From Vigna angularis (lineage: Eukaryota; Streptophyta; Magnoliopsida; Fabales; Fabaceae): a DNA stretch of 64,000 nt. Position numbers and translations under genes: made by a program. Position 1 is the first letter of the stretch. The number at the start of each line of letters is the position of its first letter. This document shows, in pieces, positions 10,850-20,948 of the stretch. The stretch is taken from NCBI RefSeq assembly GCF_016808095.1, contig NC_068977.1, positions 23,151,364 to 23,215,363 on the forward strand, read 5' to 3'. Under the pieces are notes generated by a model, which was not told the DNA's origin, ran no database searches, and saw nothing but the letters and a program-made list of their open reading frames with translations.

Positions 10850-12410
10850 GATTTAAGTGAACTTTTGTCACCCTTTAAGTGAACATTTTTGGTTCAAACT
10901 ACTCAAACTTTGAGTTTTAGGTAGTTGTTTGCTTTTGAGTAGTTTCTTACCTTCATTTGACTACTTTAGACTTATTGATATTAACAATATTTATTGTTAG
11001 TCTACTTTAGGTGAATTGCCACTTTCTCACCCTTTTAGTAGACTTTTTTAGGTTCTACATACTCAAACTGAGTTTGAGATAATTCTTTGCTTTTGACAAG
11101 TTTCCTAGCTTCGTTCCACTAGTTTATACTTGTTAGGGTGTTAAAATTACTTAAAATTATTGTACATTAGGTTTAGTTGCAATTTCTCACCCTTTAAGTA
11201 CATTTTTTAGGTTCTAAAAACTCAAACTTTGAGTTTGAGGTAATTCTTTGATTTTGACAAGTTTCCTAGGTTCATTTCACTACTTTAGACTTGTTAGGAT
11301 GTTACCATTAGTTAAAATTAGTTTACTTTAGGTCAATTGGCAATTTCTCACCTTTTAAGTACACTTTTTTAGGTTCTAAATACTCAAACTTTGAGTTTTA
11401 CCTAACTCTTTGCTTTTGACAAGTTTCCTAGGTTCATTTCACTACTTTAGACATGTTAGGATGTTAACATTACTTAAAAGTAGTGTACATTAGGTCTCTT
11501 TGCTATTTCCCTTTAAGTGCACTTTTTAGGTTCTAAATACTCAAACTTTGAGTTTGAGGTAATTCTTTAATTTTGACAAGATTCCTAGGTTCATTTCACT
11601 ACTTTAGACTTGTTAGGATGTTAACATTACTTAAAATTAGTCTAGTTTAGGTTAATTGGCAAATTCTCACCCTTTAAGTACACTTTTTTGGGTTCTAACA
11701 ACTCAAACTTTGAGTTCTAGGTAATTCTATGCTTTTCACTACTTTCCTAGCTTCATTTCACTACTTTAGATTTGTTAGGATGTTAACATTACTTAAAATT
11801 ACTCTACTTTAGGTGAATTAACAATTTGCCACCCTTTAAGTGAACTTTTTTTGTTCAAACTACTCAAACTATGAGTTTTAGGTAGTTGTTTGCTTTTGAG
11901 TAGTTTCTTACCTTCATTTGACTACTTTAGACTTATTAGGATATTAACATTAGTTAAAATTAGTCTACTTTAGGTAAATTGTCAATTTCTCACCTTTTTA
12001 GTACACTTTTTTAGGTTCTAACTACTAAAACCTTTAGTTTTACGAATTTGTTTGCTTTTGAGTAGTTTTGTAGTGTCATTTCACTATTTTAGACTTGTTA
12101 GGATATTAAGATTAGTTATTGTTAGTCTACTTTAGGTGAATTGTCACTTTCTCATCTTTTTAGTAGACTTTTTTAGGTTCTAAATACTCAAACTTTGAGT
12201 TTTAGATAGTTCTTACCATTTGAGTAGTTTCCTAGGTTCATTTAACTACTTTAGACTTGTTAGAATATTAACATTAGTTATTGTTAGTTTACATTAGGTG
12301 AATTCCCAATTTCTCACCTATTTAGTACACTTCTATAGGTTTTAACTAATCCAATTTTAAGTTTTAGGTACTTAATCCAATTTGACATGTTTATTAACTT
12401 CATTTCACAT
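10850..12410. repeat. Nine-copy tandem array of about 160 bp
   Basis: The landmark CTACTTTAGAC recurs (with variants) near 10961, 11119, 11280, 11442, 11599, 11761, 11932, 12083 and 12245, giving periods of about 151-171 bp. Each unit also holds CTCACCCTTTAAGTACA, TCAAACTTTGAGTTT (a short inverted repeat) and GTTAGGATGTTAACATTA. The array makes up over a third of the CACTA element. Confidence 0.85.
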
Positions 12411-13759
12411 CCTTTTCATATGCCTGAACATCATGGTTTAATCACTTTATAAGCACATACACCATAAAGTACACCTTCAATCATCCCATATTCATTGCGG
12501 TATATCAGCCAAACATTATCACACATCAAGTATAATTCTGAACTCAAAACTGAGTATAAACTCAAACAAAAAATTGTTACTAAGACAACCTTAATCAATT
12601 TTCACTCACACATACGAGTTTGTTACTCAAGTGGATTGAATAACATTACCTTCATTCAAACAGAGTTTAATTCCATTTTAAACACATTCCTATATGTTAT
12701 ATATAATTACACATCAGTCACCCATAATTCTTACAAACCATAATTAGTTTATAACCGAGACCAAATCACCAAGGAACCTATGAGCAATTGGTTTTATAAC
12801 AATTACACTTTGTATCATATTAGGAGTACGACCAAGTGTGATCATATTTGGATCACAAAATCCAACATCCCATATACATTACACATACCTTACACACTGA
12901 TTCATTCACTTAAAGCAACATAATAATACATTATCATCTTCAAATAACAATATATTATCCACCATTACAACTGAGTCAACATTCAAAACATTTCAGCATC
13001 ATTAACATCTCCATTTATGCCACAATTGTCACAAACACCATACATTTTATAAATCATTCCTAACATTTGAGCATCATTAACACCTACCATTTTGTGGACA
13101 TTTTATAAATCATGAATGTTATTATCAGTGCTCCAAAAAAAATGTGTCAAAATACCAAACCAAATCTGACTAAAAAATGTGTCAACGAAGCACTACACAA
13201 CAATCAACCTAACTTCACAGTAAAGCCCTCCTAACGCCAAGCTCCACGAACCACCACCCATGCCACAACACATAGAACGAAGAAGAAGAACTCTAGCCAC
13301 CCAACCCGCAAACCAGCCACCAAGGAACCACCGTCACTATCCCTAACAACAACCTCTTGAAACCGGCTTAGGGCGTCCAACCTCACGCTGATAGAAGCCA
13401 ATATGCACGAATCTTTGAAGAGGGAAGGGAAGACATCCACCCACCAACGAACCACCGCCACTATCTGGACCACCACGCTCTTCAAACCAGCTAGGGAACA
13501 CCAACCTCGCGCCCATACAAGGTTTACGTCGAGAGAACAAGGAAGGAAGGAGAAGGAGTACTGAAATTGATTTTGGGGAATTTGGGAAGGAATACCTCAA
13601 TGTCGAATTTAATGCACTATGGACATTATCGAAGGCCAAAGGCCGTCTAGAAAGACAGTAAAGTAGGTCGCCAGTAAATCCTTCGATAATCGTCCCATTA
13701 CCGAAGACTTAAAGACCGTCGATAAATGCCCTTCGGTAATAAGCGTTTTTATTGTAGTG
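12411..13759. other. Right portion of nested CACTA, non-coding
   Basis: The part from 12411 to about 13190 is A/C-rich without coding signal. From 13200 to 13640 it is GC-richer, with minus-strand open frames that have no recognisable domain and resemble a CACTA 5' leader. The last about 130 bp are subterminal repeats with TCGATAA and CCGAAG motifs ending in GTAGTG. Confidence 0.6.
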
Positions 13760-13794
<35 letters not shown>

Positions 13795-13886
13795 GTATAA
13801 TTTATAAATCTATTCCTGTATCATTGCGTCAGAAACTAGATTCTTAAAGCCTTACTGAGAAAGAGACTTCTAAATCCTGTTCTCAA

Positions 13887-14943
13887 ATGGCTTTTTCATC
13901 TTCACGATGTGGAAAGAAGGCTGCATAGGTTGTAAGAAATGCTATTCCAAATGGGTGGATAAGTGATGACGAAACACAATACAAATTTGGTTGTTATAGA
14001 AAACTCATGGCGGTGGTCCCTCACAAGTTCTTGGATCTGAAATTATTTCGAAGTGAAGGGTTTCTCTTTCATGAATGGCTTACAGATCGGGGTCTTGCAA
14101 AATTTGTTCAAATGACTAGTGATTGCTATCCTGACCTAGTACAAGTCTTCTACGCCAATCTGAAGGTTGTCGATGGTGTTATATGCTCTCGGGTGAAAGA
14201 TGTTGATATTAAAATTGATGATGAAATATGGCTATGTTTTACTGGCCTCAAAGAAGAAGGCTTCATGTCTCATGAAAGAAATTCTCAAGTCAACAAATGG
14301 ACTCACAAGAAGAAGATTTATATGGATTGTCTGAGATATCCAAAAAGGCTAAAGATATACAAGCCGTATCTACATGGTGGAATGAAAAGGGAAGAAAAAA
14401 TGTGTGCTTTTGTAATTTCTTTGGTAATACTACTTGGAAGAGGTATACGTAAGTCTAACTATTGAAGATTTATTTTTGCTTCATGCCATAAAAACTCGGA
14501 TACCAACCAAATAGGTTGCTGCTATGAGTGATCACATGATTGAAATTGCAAGTCATCATGGACATAATCTGCCCTATGGTGTTTTTATCAACAGTGTATT
14601 GAAGCATAATCAAGTTGATCTTACTGGTGAAAAAAATTTTAGGTGCACCAAGTCAAATGGAATAGGAAAAGCCGCATTGACCTTTATTAATCTAAAAAAA
14701 ACAGAAGATGGTTGGGTGTTCAAGGATGTTCGTACACCTATTCTAGATGTTGATGAAACTCCTTCTACCTTCACTCCGCACACTGAGTTTGAAAGATTTG
14801 TTGTGGATCAATTTCAAAGGCTTTCAACAAGAATTTCAAAAGTTGAAAAAACTATGATCATGATTCACAAGAAAGTAGATGAGGACAATGCTCTCAGAAC
14901 TCCCTCAGTAAGTGAGTTTGATTATGAAGATGACACAACATAA
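13887..14943 (+). pseudogene. Putative plant transposon protein (Transposase_32-like), broken
   Basis: The frame opens with a Ser/Lys-rich start at ATG 13887, typical of this family, then carries an early TAG at 13926-13928. The family core follows: WISDDE, a HEWLTDRGLAKFV segment, YPDLVQVFYAN, a VVDGVICSRVK strand and a CFTGLKEEG loop. A frameshift near 14440-14460 moves into a frame reading ED LFLLHAIKTRIPT. A TAG (from a Gln codon) follows near 14512, and then MSDHMIEIA to an acidic end at 14943. Such domains are known from plant repeats, but their biochemical role is unproven. Three lesions make it a pseudogene. It is probably the gene of element 0. Confidence 0.7.
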
Positions 14944-15519
14944 GAGGAGTCTATGGAGACATTTGACTCAGATTAGGAAGAAGAGTATATTTTAGTTTAT
15001 TTTTCTGAAATCAATGTAATATTTTAATATATTTTAGTATATTTTTCTATGTTTGAACTCTATTTGAACTCTGTTTGAGATTTTAGTATATACTTTTTGT
15101 GCTTAGATGTTCATTTTTTCATATGTTTAGTGTTATTATGCTTTTCTTTTATTTTTGTTTTCATTTATAAACATACGTTCTGTAAAAATGGATTTCTATT
15201 TGAAATTCATGAAGTTGTTTACATCGAATTCTTACAAAATTCAACGTTTTAAAAGAAAAAAAGAAGAATAAAGGGAGTAACTTTTTGGCTTTTGGCTGAA
15301 AAATATTACGCCAAATCTCTAAAAACAAACTATTGATGGTTTAAAAGAACAAAAGAATTAAAAAAGAGTAACTAATGCCTTATCCCATAAGGTGTACACA
15401 TCGAATAGTGTCCAACTTCGACGTGAATTTGTTAGTTTGTAACAACAACATTAATAAAGTTTAACTAAGTACACTTTCCCATGCACATATAACGTCAAAG
15501 ACTTTCCAAATTGGACGTG
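14944..15519 (+). other. 3' region of element 0
   Basis: T-rich sequence is followed by motifs like those at 9500-9700, including ACATCGAATTCTTACAAAATTC, TGGTTTAAAAGAA runs and TTCGACGTGAA. It probably forms the right subterminal part of element 0. It ends abruptly at RLP-like sequence without a recognisable CACTAGTG terminus. Confidence 0.45.
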
Positions 15520-16575
15520 AATAAATTGTCAGGGAAGATTCCTGTGTCCAAGGGCAGCCTTGTTAACTTGGAAGTCTTGGTTTTACGAAACAATAACCTA
15601 ATGGGTAAATTACCTTCCACTTTGAAGAACTACTTTGAAGAACTGCGGCAATTTATTTATGGTGGATATATGAGTGAAAATATGTTGTCTGGTCCAATAC
15701 CATCATGGATTGGAGAAAGTATGCAGCAATTGATAATCTTGAACATGCGAGGGAATCACTTCAGTGGACATCTTCCAGTTAATCTTTGTTACTTGAAGCG
15801 TATTCAATCATTGGGTCTTTAAATGAATTCCTTATCGAGAGGTATATCAACATGCTTAACGAATTTGACTGTAATGTCTGAAAAGATCATCAACAGAGGT
15901 GCAACTCTAAATCAGATATATTGGTAAGTCAATCTTACTTACCATGAACCTTATGCTCCTTTTTTATCCGATTCTGATAATTATACACTTAACATAACAT
16001 GGATGTGGAAAGGCGTGGAACTGTGGTTTTCGGATCCAGAGTTACAACTTTAAGAGCATTGATCTTTCAAGTAATAATTTAACAGTAGAAATACCAAAAG
16101 AGATTGGATATTTGATTGGACTAGTTTCTCTGAATCTATCCAGAAATCATCTGAGCGGAGAAATTCCTTCAGAGATAGGAAATTTAAGTTCACTAGAGTT
16201 CCTTGACTTATGAATAAATCATATTAGTGGGGGATTCCTTTTTTTCTTTGTCAAATTGATAATCTAGGCAAATTAGACTTATCACACAACTCTCTTTCAG
16301 GAAGAATCCCACAAGGAAGACATTTTGAAACCTTTGAAGGCTCAACAAAAATTGTCCTAGAGATGGAGATCAAACGACAGTAAAGTTCCTTGAAGTTGAA
16401 GCAATCAATGGTGATGAAGACAGTGTTTTCTACGAAGCATTATATATGAGCATGGGGATAGGATTCTTAACTGGATTTTGGGGCTTACTAGGGCCAATAC
16501 TACTTCGGCATCCTTGGAGAAATTATTACATGAGACTTGTGAACAGACTGATAAACTATATATATGAACGGTTAT
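15520..16575 (+). pseudogene. RLP copy C, 3' fragment
   Basis: The sequence is collinear with codons from about 739 to the end of RLP copy A, starting at NKLSGKIP. It keeps the LRRs, the island-domain region, and the C-terminal membrane segment with MSMGIGFLTGFW and a tail ending in YIYERL. It contains several stops (for example after 15822) and frameshifts, and short deletions near the acidic segment. No 5' half is present upstream. The boundary with element 0 at 15519/15520 is abrupt. It is more diverged from copies A and B than they are from each other, so it represents an older duplication. Confidence 0.85.
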
Positions 16576-17148
16576 AGGGAATGGAACAAAGTAGTCCTCG
16601 TAGCTCAAAGGCAAGAAGGTATGTTGTAGCTTTCTTATGATATTCCTTATTTTAATTATTAATCACTGAATTAAATTCTTGAAAAGAAAAATTCTCTTAG
16701 AATTGGTAAAGCGAGATATAATTCTCAAATCACAATACTTCTTTTGTTTACACTATTTTTTATGCACCCATAAGAGCGATCTTTTTTAGTTCATATGTTC
16801 GTTTCTGGATCTCTGAGAACCTTTTTCTACGGTCCACACTTCTCTTATACCGCGGTTACTAAATTCTACTCAATGCAATCATTACTATAACTTTTTTAAA
16901 CAGTTTTCGGTTCTCTCTTGAATTCACAAAAAATTGAGAAATTTTATTACTACCATTAGAAAATAGGGTTAAATGATAACCTTAGTCTTTAAGCATACAA
17001 TTAGATAACGAAATTAACCCTAAAGTAGGAAGGAGTTAGATACTAAATACGTAGAAGAATTAGTCCTTAATTTCTCGTTGAAGGATTTCTGAGTAACAAA
17101 AACGAAAAGAGTTCATGTTATTCCTAGAGCTTAGATGGTGATTCCAAA
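16576..17148. other. Downstream flank of RLP copy C
   Basis: This is AT-rich non-coding sequence with no recognised feature. It ends in the TTC target site of the next CACTA element. Confidence 0.6.
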
Positions 17149-17151
17149 TTC

Positions 17152-17880
17152 CACTAGTAAAAAATTGGGTTTTTACAGCGCACATTATGCCACGGTTACA
17201 AGGAAACCGCAGCATAATGGTGCGCGGTGGCAGTTTGGTAAATAAATCGAACACATATGCCGCGGTTCGTATCAGAACCGCAGCATATACTCCAGTCAAC
17301 CATTACCTTTGACGCCACGTGTGAGTAAAAAATTAAATAACAGAGGTATATGCCGCGGTTGTCCAGAGAACCGCGGCATATAGCCCTGCCAATTAATTGC
17401 AGGTGCTGACTGGGTCAGAGAATGTGAAACGTTACTAAGGTATATGCCGCGGTTCTCTGGACAACCGCGGCATATACCCCTGTAACTTCTCAACTTCTCT
17501 GCCAGACAGAGAATTTCAGAAGTTACAGCGGTATATGCCGCGGTTTCGCAGAGCAACCGCGGCATATACCCCTGCACATCTACTGAAATTCCCCATAAGG
17601 CAGTTGGGCAGACAGTTGTGTTCAGCACGTTACAGGGGTATATGCCGCGGTTCTAGGAGAAACCGCGACATATTCACCTATCTGAAATTAATTTAATATG
17701 TATTTGAAATATTTCGAGGTATATGCCGCGGTTGCCCGCTGAACCGCGACATATAGTTTGAAAATAATTTAAAAAATGCCATTTAGAATTATTTATTTAA
17801 TAAGTATATGCCGCGATTGCTTGTGAAACCGCGGCATATACCTCTTTTATACCTCGGTTAAGTAGGGAACCGCGGTAGAT
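17152..17880. repeat. 5' subterminal hairpin array of element 1
   Basis: At least six inverted units, TATGCCGCGGTT with an 8-10 nt loop and AACCGCGGCATA, begin near 17350, 17444, 17535, 17640, 17722 and 17805, spaced about 80-105 bp. Degenerate units occur at 17190 and 17265. In CACTA elements such subterminal repeats are the usual binding sites of the element's DNA-binding protein. Confidence 0.85.
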
Positions 17881-18207
17881 TCCCCCGTTCAGAGTTAAAA
17901 AACAAAACTTGGAACAGTGATCGTCTTCTTCGCGCTGCTGCTCACTGTTTTCGCGTTTTCTTCTCCCGTCCGAACCACCCAACCTCAGATAACTCGTTTT
18001 TCACCATTTAAACTCAAAATCGTTCGGTCATTTGTCATTTGTGACGATAAAAAACAGTTTTAGCCGATCAAAATCGTTTGAAACGCGTCATTCCCCCTCC
18101 GCTGCGATTTCGTTTTTTTTGCACCAAGCGTTTTCGCCGTTCCTCTTCCAGGTATTTATGCCCTTTTGCATTCTTAACATGATTTCTTCATTAGTTTTTG
18201 CATAATG

Positions 18208-18352
18208 CTATAGTTTTGGTAATGTATGAAGTTTCTATAGTTTTGGTAATGTATGGTATAGTTTTTGCTTTAATTTTGGTAATGCATGAAATTGCTATAG
18301 TTTTGGTAATGTATGGTATGATTTTTGCTATAGTTTTGGTAATGTGGCATGT
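18208..18352 (+). repeat. Short tandem repeat upstream of TNP2, element 1
   Basis: Five imperfect units of about 27-33 bp contain CTATAGTTTTGGTAATGTATG, starting at 18208, 18235, about 18264, 18295 and 18328. They lie in the apparent leader intron just upstream of the TNP2 start codon. Confidence 0.7.
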
Positions 18353-18417
18353 AGTTCTTGTATGAAATTGCAAGTTTGATTTTTAGTAGCTTATCTTTTT
18401 ATGTAATATTTAGGAAT

Positions 18418-20484
18418 ATGGATCGAAATTGGATTAATTTACCACGTATTAGTGCTGAGTACGAGAGAGGTGTAGAGGAATTTATACAATTTGCGCAACG
18501 TAATGAGGGGAGAAGTGATGATGAAGTGAAGTTTAGATGTCCTTGTGTGAACTGTTTGAATGGGAGAAAGTTGAACGCAACTCAAATTAGAGAACATCTT
18601 ATATGTGATGGTTTTCTAAGATGCTATACAACATGGATCTGGCACGGCGAAGAAATGCATTTTCCCGATGACTCTCAAAGTGTAAATGTTACTGATTCCA
18701 CCATCGAAGAAGATCGACCGGATGAAGACAAATTGGAGGACATGATCCGCGATGTTGGAGCAGAAAATTTTGCCAAAACTCATGTGTATGAGACGATGTC
18801 GACTGATGCGGAAACACCTTTGTATGTCGGTTCAACTAAGTTCACACATTTGTCAGCGGTGTTAAGGCTGATGAATTTGAAGGCGAGCAATGGATGGACT
18901 GATAAGAGTTTTACAGAACTGTTGACGTTGTTGAATGAAATGTTGCCAGATGGAAATACACTGCCCACTCGTAATTATGATGCGAAGAAAATTCTTTGTC
19001 CAATAGGTATGGAGTATAAAAGGATACATGCTTGTCCCAATGACTGCATTTTGTATAGGAAAGAGTTTGAATTTTTGACAAAGTGTCCAAAATGTGGCTT
19101 ATCACGATACAAGTCAAAAAACAATAGTGAAGATAATGGTCAGATAGAAAAAAATGGATCTGCTTTGAAAGTAGTTTGGTACCTTCCAATAGTGCCCAGA
19201 CTTAAGCGTTTGTTTGCGAATCCCAAAGATGCTAAAAATCTTAGATGGCATGCAGATGAGAGAAAAATTGACGGGCTGCTTCGTCATCCAGCTGATTCAA
19301 AGCAATGGAAAAATATTGATCGACAATTCCCCGAATTTGGTAAAGAGTGTAGAAATGTTAGGCTTGGTTTAGCCATTGATGGAATGAACCCATTTGGTAA
19401 TCTGAGTACCAATCACAGTTGTTGGCCAGTTATATTGATAATTTACAACTTATCTCCTGCATTGTGCATGAAGAGGAAGTACATGATGTTGTCTATGATG
19501 ATATCTGGTCCAAAGCAGCCTGGAAATGACATAGATGTTTATCTAAGCCCACTAGTTGAAGACTTGAAGGTTTTGTGGGTTGATGGGGTTGAAATATTTG
19601 ATGCATTCGCTTCAGAGACTTTTATGATGCGTGCAATGTTATTTTGCACCATTAATGACTTTCCTACTTATGGTAATTTGTCAGGATACAGTGTCAAGGG
19701 TCATAAAGCGTGTCCTATATGTGAAGAAAACACTGCAGCTCATCAATTGAAACATGGAAGAAAGACGGTGTATCTGCGTCATCGGAGATTTCTAGAACGT
19801 AATCATCCATATCGAAGGTTAAAAAAAGCATTCAATGGAGATCAAGAGAGGGACGAAGCACCAAATCCACTTACTGGCCTTCAAGTTCTTGAAAAAGTTA
19901 ATAAAATACATCATGTATTTGGGAAAACATCGAAGAAGTCATCTGTAACGACCCCTTGGAAGAAGAAATCAATATTCTTTGATCTTCCATATTGGTCAAA
20001 GTTAGATGTTCGACATTGCATAGATGTGATGCATGTAGAAAAGAATGTGTGTGATAGCTTGATTGGTACATTACTCAACATTCAGGGAAAGACAAAAGAT
20101 GGAGTGAATGCTCGTTTGGATTTGGTTGACATGAATATCCGAGAAGAGTTGGCACCCAAGGAGATTGGTAAACGTACTTATTTGCCCCCTGCATGTTACA
20201 CAATGTCTAAACAAGAGAAGATAAGTTTTTGTGTATGTTTAAAGAGTATCAAAGTACCACAAGGATACTCTTCAAATATGAAGAGTTTAGTGTCAATGCA
20301 GGACTTAAAGCTTGTTGGCATGAAGTCTCACGATTGTCACGTCTTAATGCAACAGTTGTTACCGGTGGCTATTCGTGGAATTTTGCCCAAAAATGTTAGG
20401 CACACCATAAACAGGTTGTGTTCATGGTTCTCGTCAATATGTAGTAAAGCCATCGATCCTACAAAGTTAGATGAAAATAGATGA
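18418..20484 (+). CDS. TNP2-like CACTA transposase, C-terminally truncated
   Basis: The start at 18418 gives MDRNWINLPR, matching the starts of the related genes at 26588, 31371 and 56605. An upstream in-frame ATG at 18358 reads a hydrophobic leader that is probably intronic. About 688 residues follow. They include a transposase-associated domain with paired Cys (CPCVNCLNG, about 40-50), a HGE motif near 78, the Transposase_21 core (LRWHADER, AIDGMNPFGNLSTNHS, GNDIDVYL, CTINDFPTYGNLSG, then CPICEENT), and the start of DUF4218 (MKSHDCHVLMQQLLPVA). The frame is open until a deletion junction near 20474, after which it shifts and stops. Relative to 33440-34290 about 0.83 kb is missing. TNP2 proteins bind and cleave the ends. 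This one lacks the DUF4218 end and the front of DUF4216, so activity is doubtful. Confidence 0.85.
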   Translation: MDRNWINLPRISAEYERGVEEFIQFAQRNEGRSDDEVKFRCPCVNCLNGRKLNATQIREHLICDGFLRCYTTWIWHGEEMHFPDDSQSVNVTDSTIEEDRPDEDKLEDMIRDVGAENFAKTHVYETMSTDAETPLYVGSTKFTHLSAVLRLMNLKASNGWTDKSFTELLTLLNEMLPDGNTLPTRNYDAKKILCPIGMEYKRIHACPNDCILYRKEFEFLTKCPKCGLSRYKSKNNSEDNGQIEKNGSALKVVWYLPIVPRLKRLFANPKDAKNLRWHADERKIDGLLRHPADSKQWKNIDRQFPEFGKECRNVRLGLAIDGMNPFGNLSTNHSCWPVILIIYNLSPALCMKRKYMMLSMMISGPKQPGNDIDVYLSPLVEDLKVLWVDGVEIFDAFASETFMMRAMLFCTINDFPTYGNLSGYSVKGHKACPICEENTAAHQLKHGRKTVYLRHRRFLERNHPYRRLKKAFNGDQERDEAPNPLTGLQVLEKVNKIHHVFGKTSKKSSVTTPWKKKSIFFDLPYWSKLDVRHCIDVMHVEKNVCDSLIGTLLNIQGKTKDGVNARLDLVDMNIREELAPKEIGKRTYLPPACYTMSKQEKISFCVCLKSIKVPQGYSSNMKSLVSMQDLKLVGMKSHDCHVLMQQLLPVAIRGILPKNVRHTINRLCSWFSSICSKAIDPTKLDENR

Positions 20485-20773
20485 CTCGGGTATGACACTG
20501 GTTGATTTTCGCAAGGTGGGTTACCGAGACGAACCGTTTATCATGGTTCATCAAGCATCTCAAGTTTTTTATGTCAAAGATACTGCGTCTGACCATTGGT
20601 ATGTTGCTCTTCAAGGCAAAAAACAAATTGAAGTTAACGAAGACAATCTGATTAATATTTATATTGCTGACAACCATTCATTTCAAACTACAACAAATTT
20701 GGATGAGCAATCTCTAGTTGACGATGATTTACATGCAATTCGGTCAGATCATGATGAGGGAATATACATATGA
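20471..20773 (+). pseudogene. Remaining 3' end of TNP2 (DUF4216 tail), element 1
   Basis: This short frame (KIDDSGMTLVDF to the end) matches 34284-34581 of element 3, including SQVFYVKD, the ALQGKK strand and the acidic end with EGIYI. It is out of frame with the 18418 gene because of the internal deletion, so it is the severed last part of the same gene. Confidence 0.8.
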
Positions 20774-20948
20774 TGAATCCATATCTTTATGTATGAATTT
20801 TCAATTTCTGTATAAGTATTTTATTAATATAACATAAGTTTTCCTTTTATACATTTCCTATGATTACTATTACATGTTTTGTTAATTTATATGATATTAC
20901 ATAAGTCTTGAAATAAAATTTAATGTTGTTATTTATTTTGACAGATAT

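Larger units (their letters stand above)
9802..13759 (-). mobile_element. Non-autonomous CACTA element nested in element 0
   Basis: The left end is CACTACCAAAAAG and the right end reads TTTTTATTGTAGTG, the inverted counterpart. A 3-bp target duplication TAT flanks it at 9799-9801 and 13760-13762. Subterminal ACCGAAG/CTTCGGT and CGTCGATA motifs lie at both ends. No transposase is encoded. The interior holds a nine-copy tandem array and, near the right end, a GC-rich leader-like stretch (13200-13640) whose polarity suggests a minus-strand promoter end. It must be mobilised in trans by a related transposase. The end at 63932 belongs to the same family. Confidence 0.9.
7880..15519 (+). mobile_element. 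CACTAGT-ended DNA transposon (element 0), right end missing
   Basis: The left end reads CACTAGTATAAAAATTGCG, close to the ends of the elements at 17152 and 29391. It is followed by scattered TTCGACGT/ACGTCGAA-like motifs, a TATA promoter, tandem repeats and a broken transposon-protein gene. Similar motifs recur at 15370-15519, just before an RLP fragment. No ACTAGTG right end or target duplication was found, so the right boundary is only where recognisable RLP sequence begins. A second CACTA element is nested at 9802-13759; without it the element is about 3.7 kb. Confidence 0.55.

Noticed and set aside
13231..13639. Two overlapping minus-strand frames in the nested CACTA element
   Set aside because: Composition resembles a transposon leader, there is no domain, and the frames overlap each other. 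They are more likely GC-rich by-products.
7880..16700. RLP copy C as an insertion site split by element 0
   Set aside because: Sequence left of 7880 shows no RLP 5' half, so a simple insertion into an RLP gene is not supported.
17340..17880. CRISPR-like regularly spaced repeats
   Set aside because: The units are hairpins of 32 bp with self-complementary arms at both ends of a CACTA element in a plant genome. Spacing varies and there are no cas genes.
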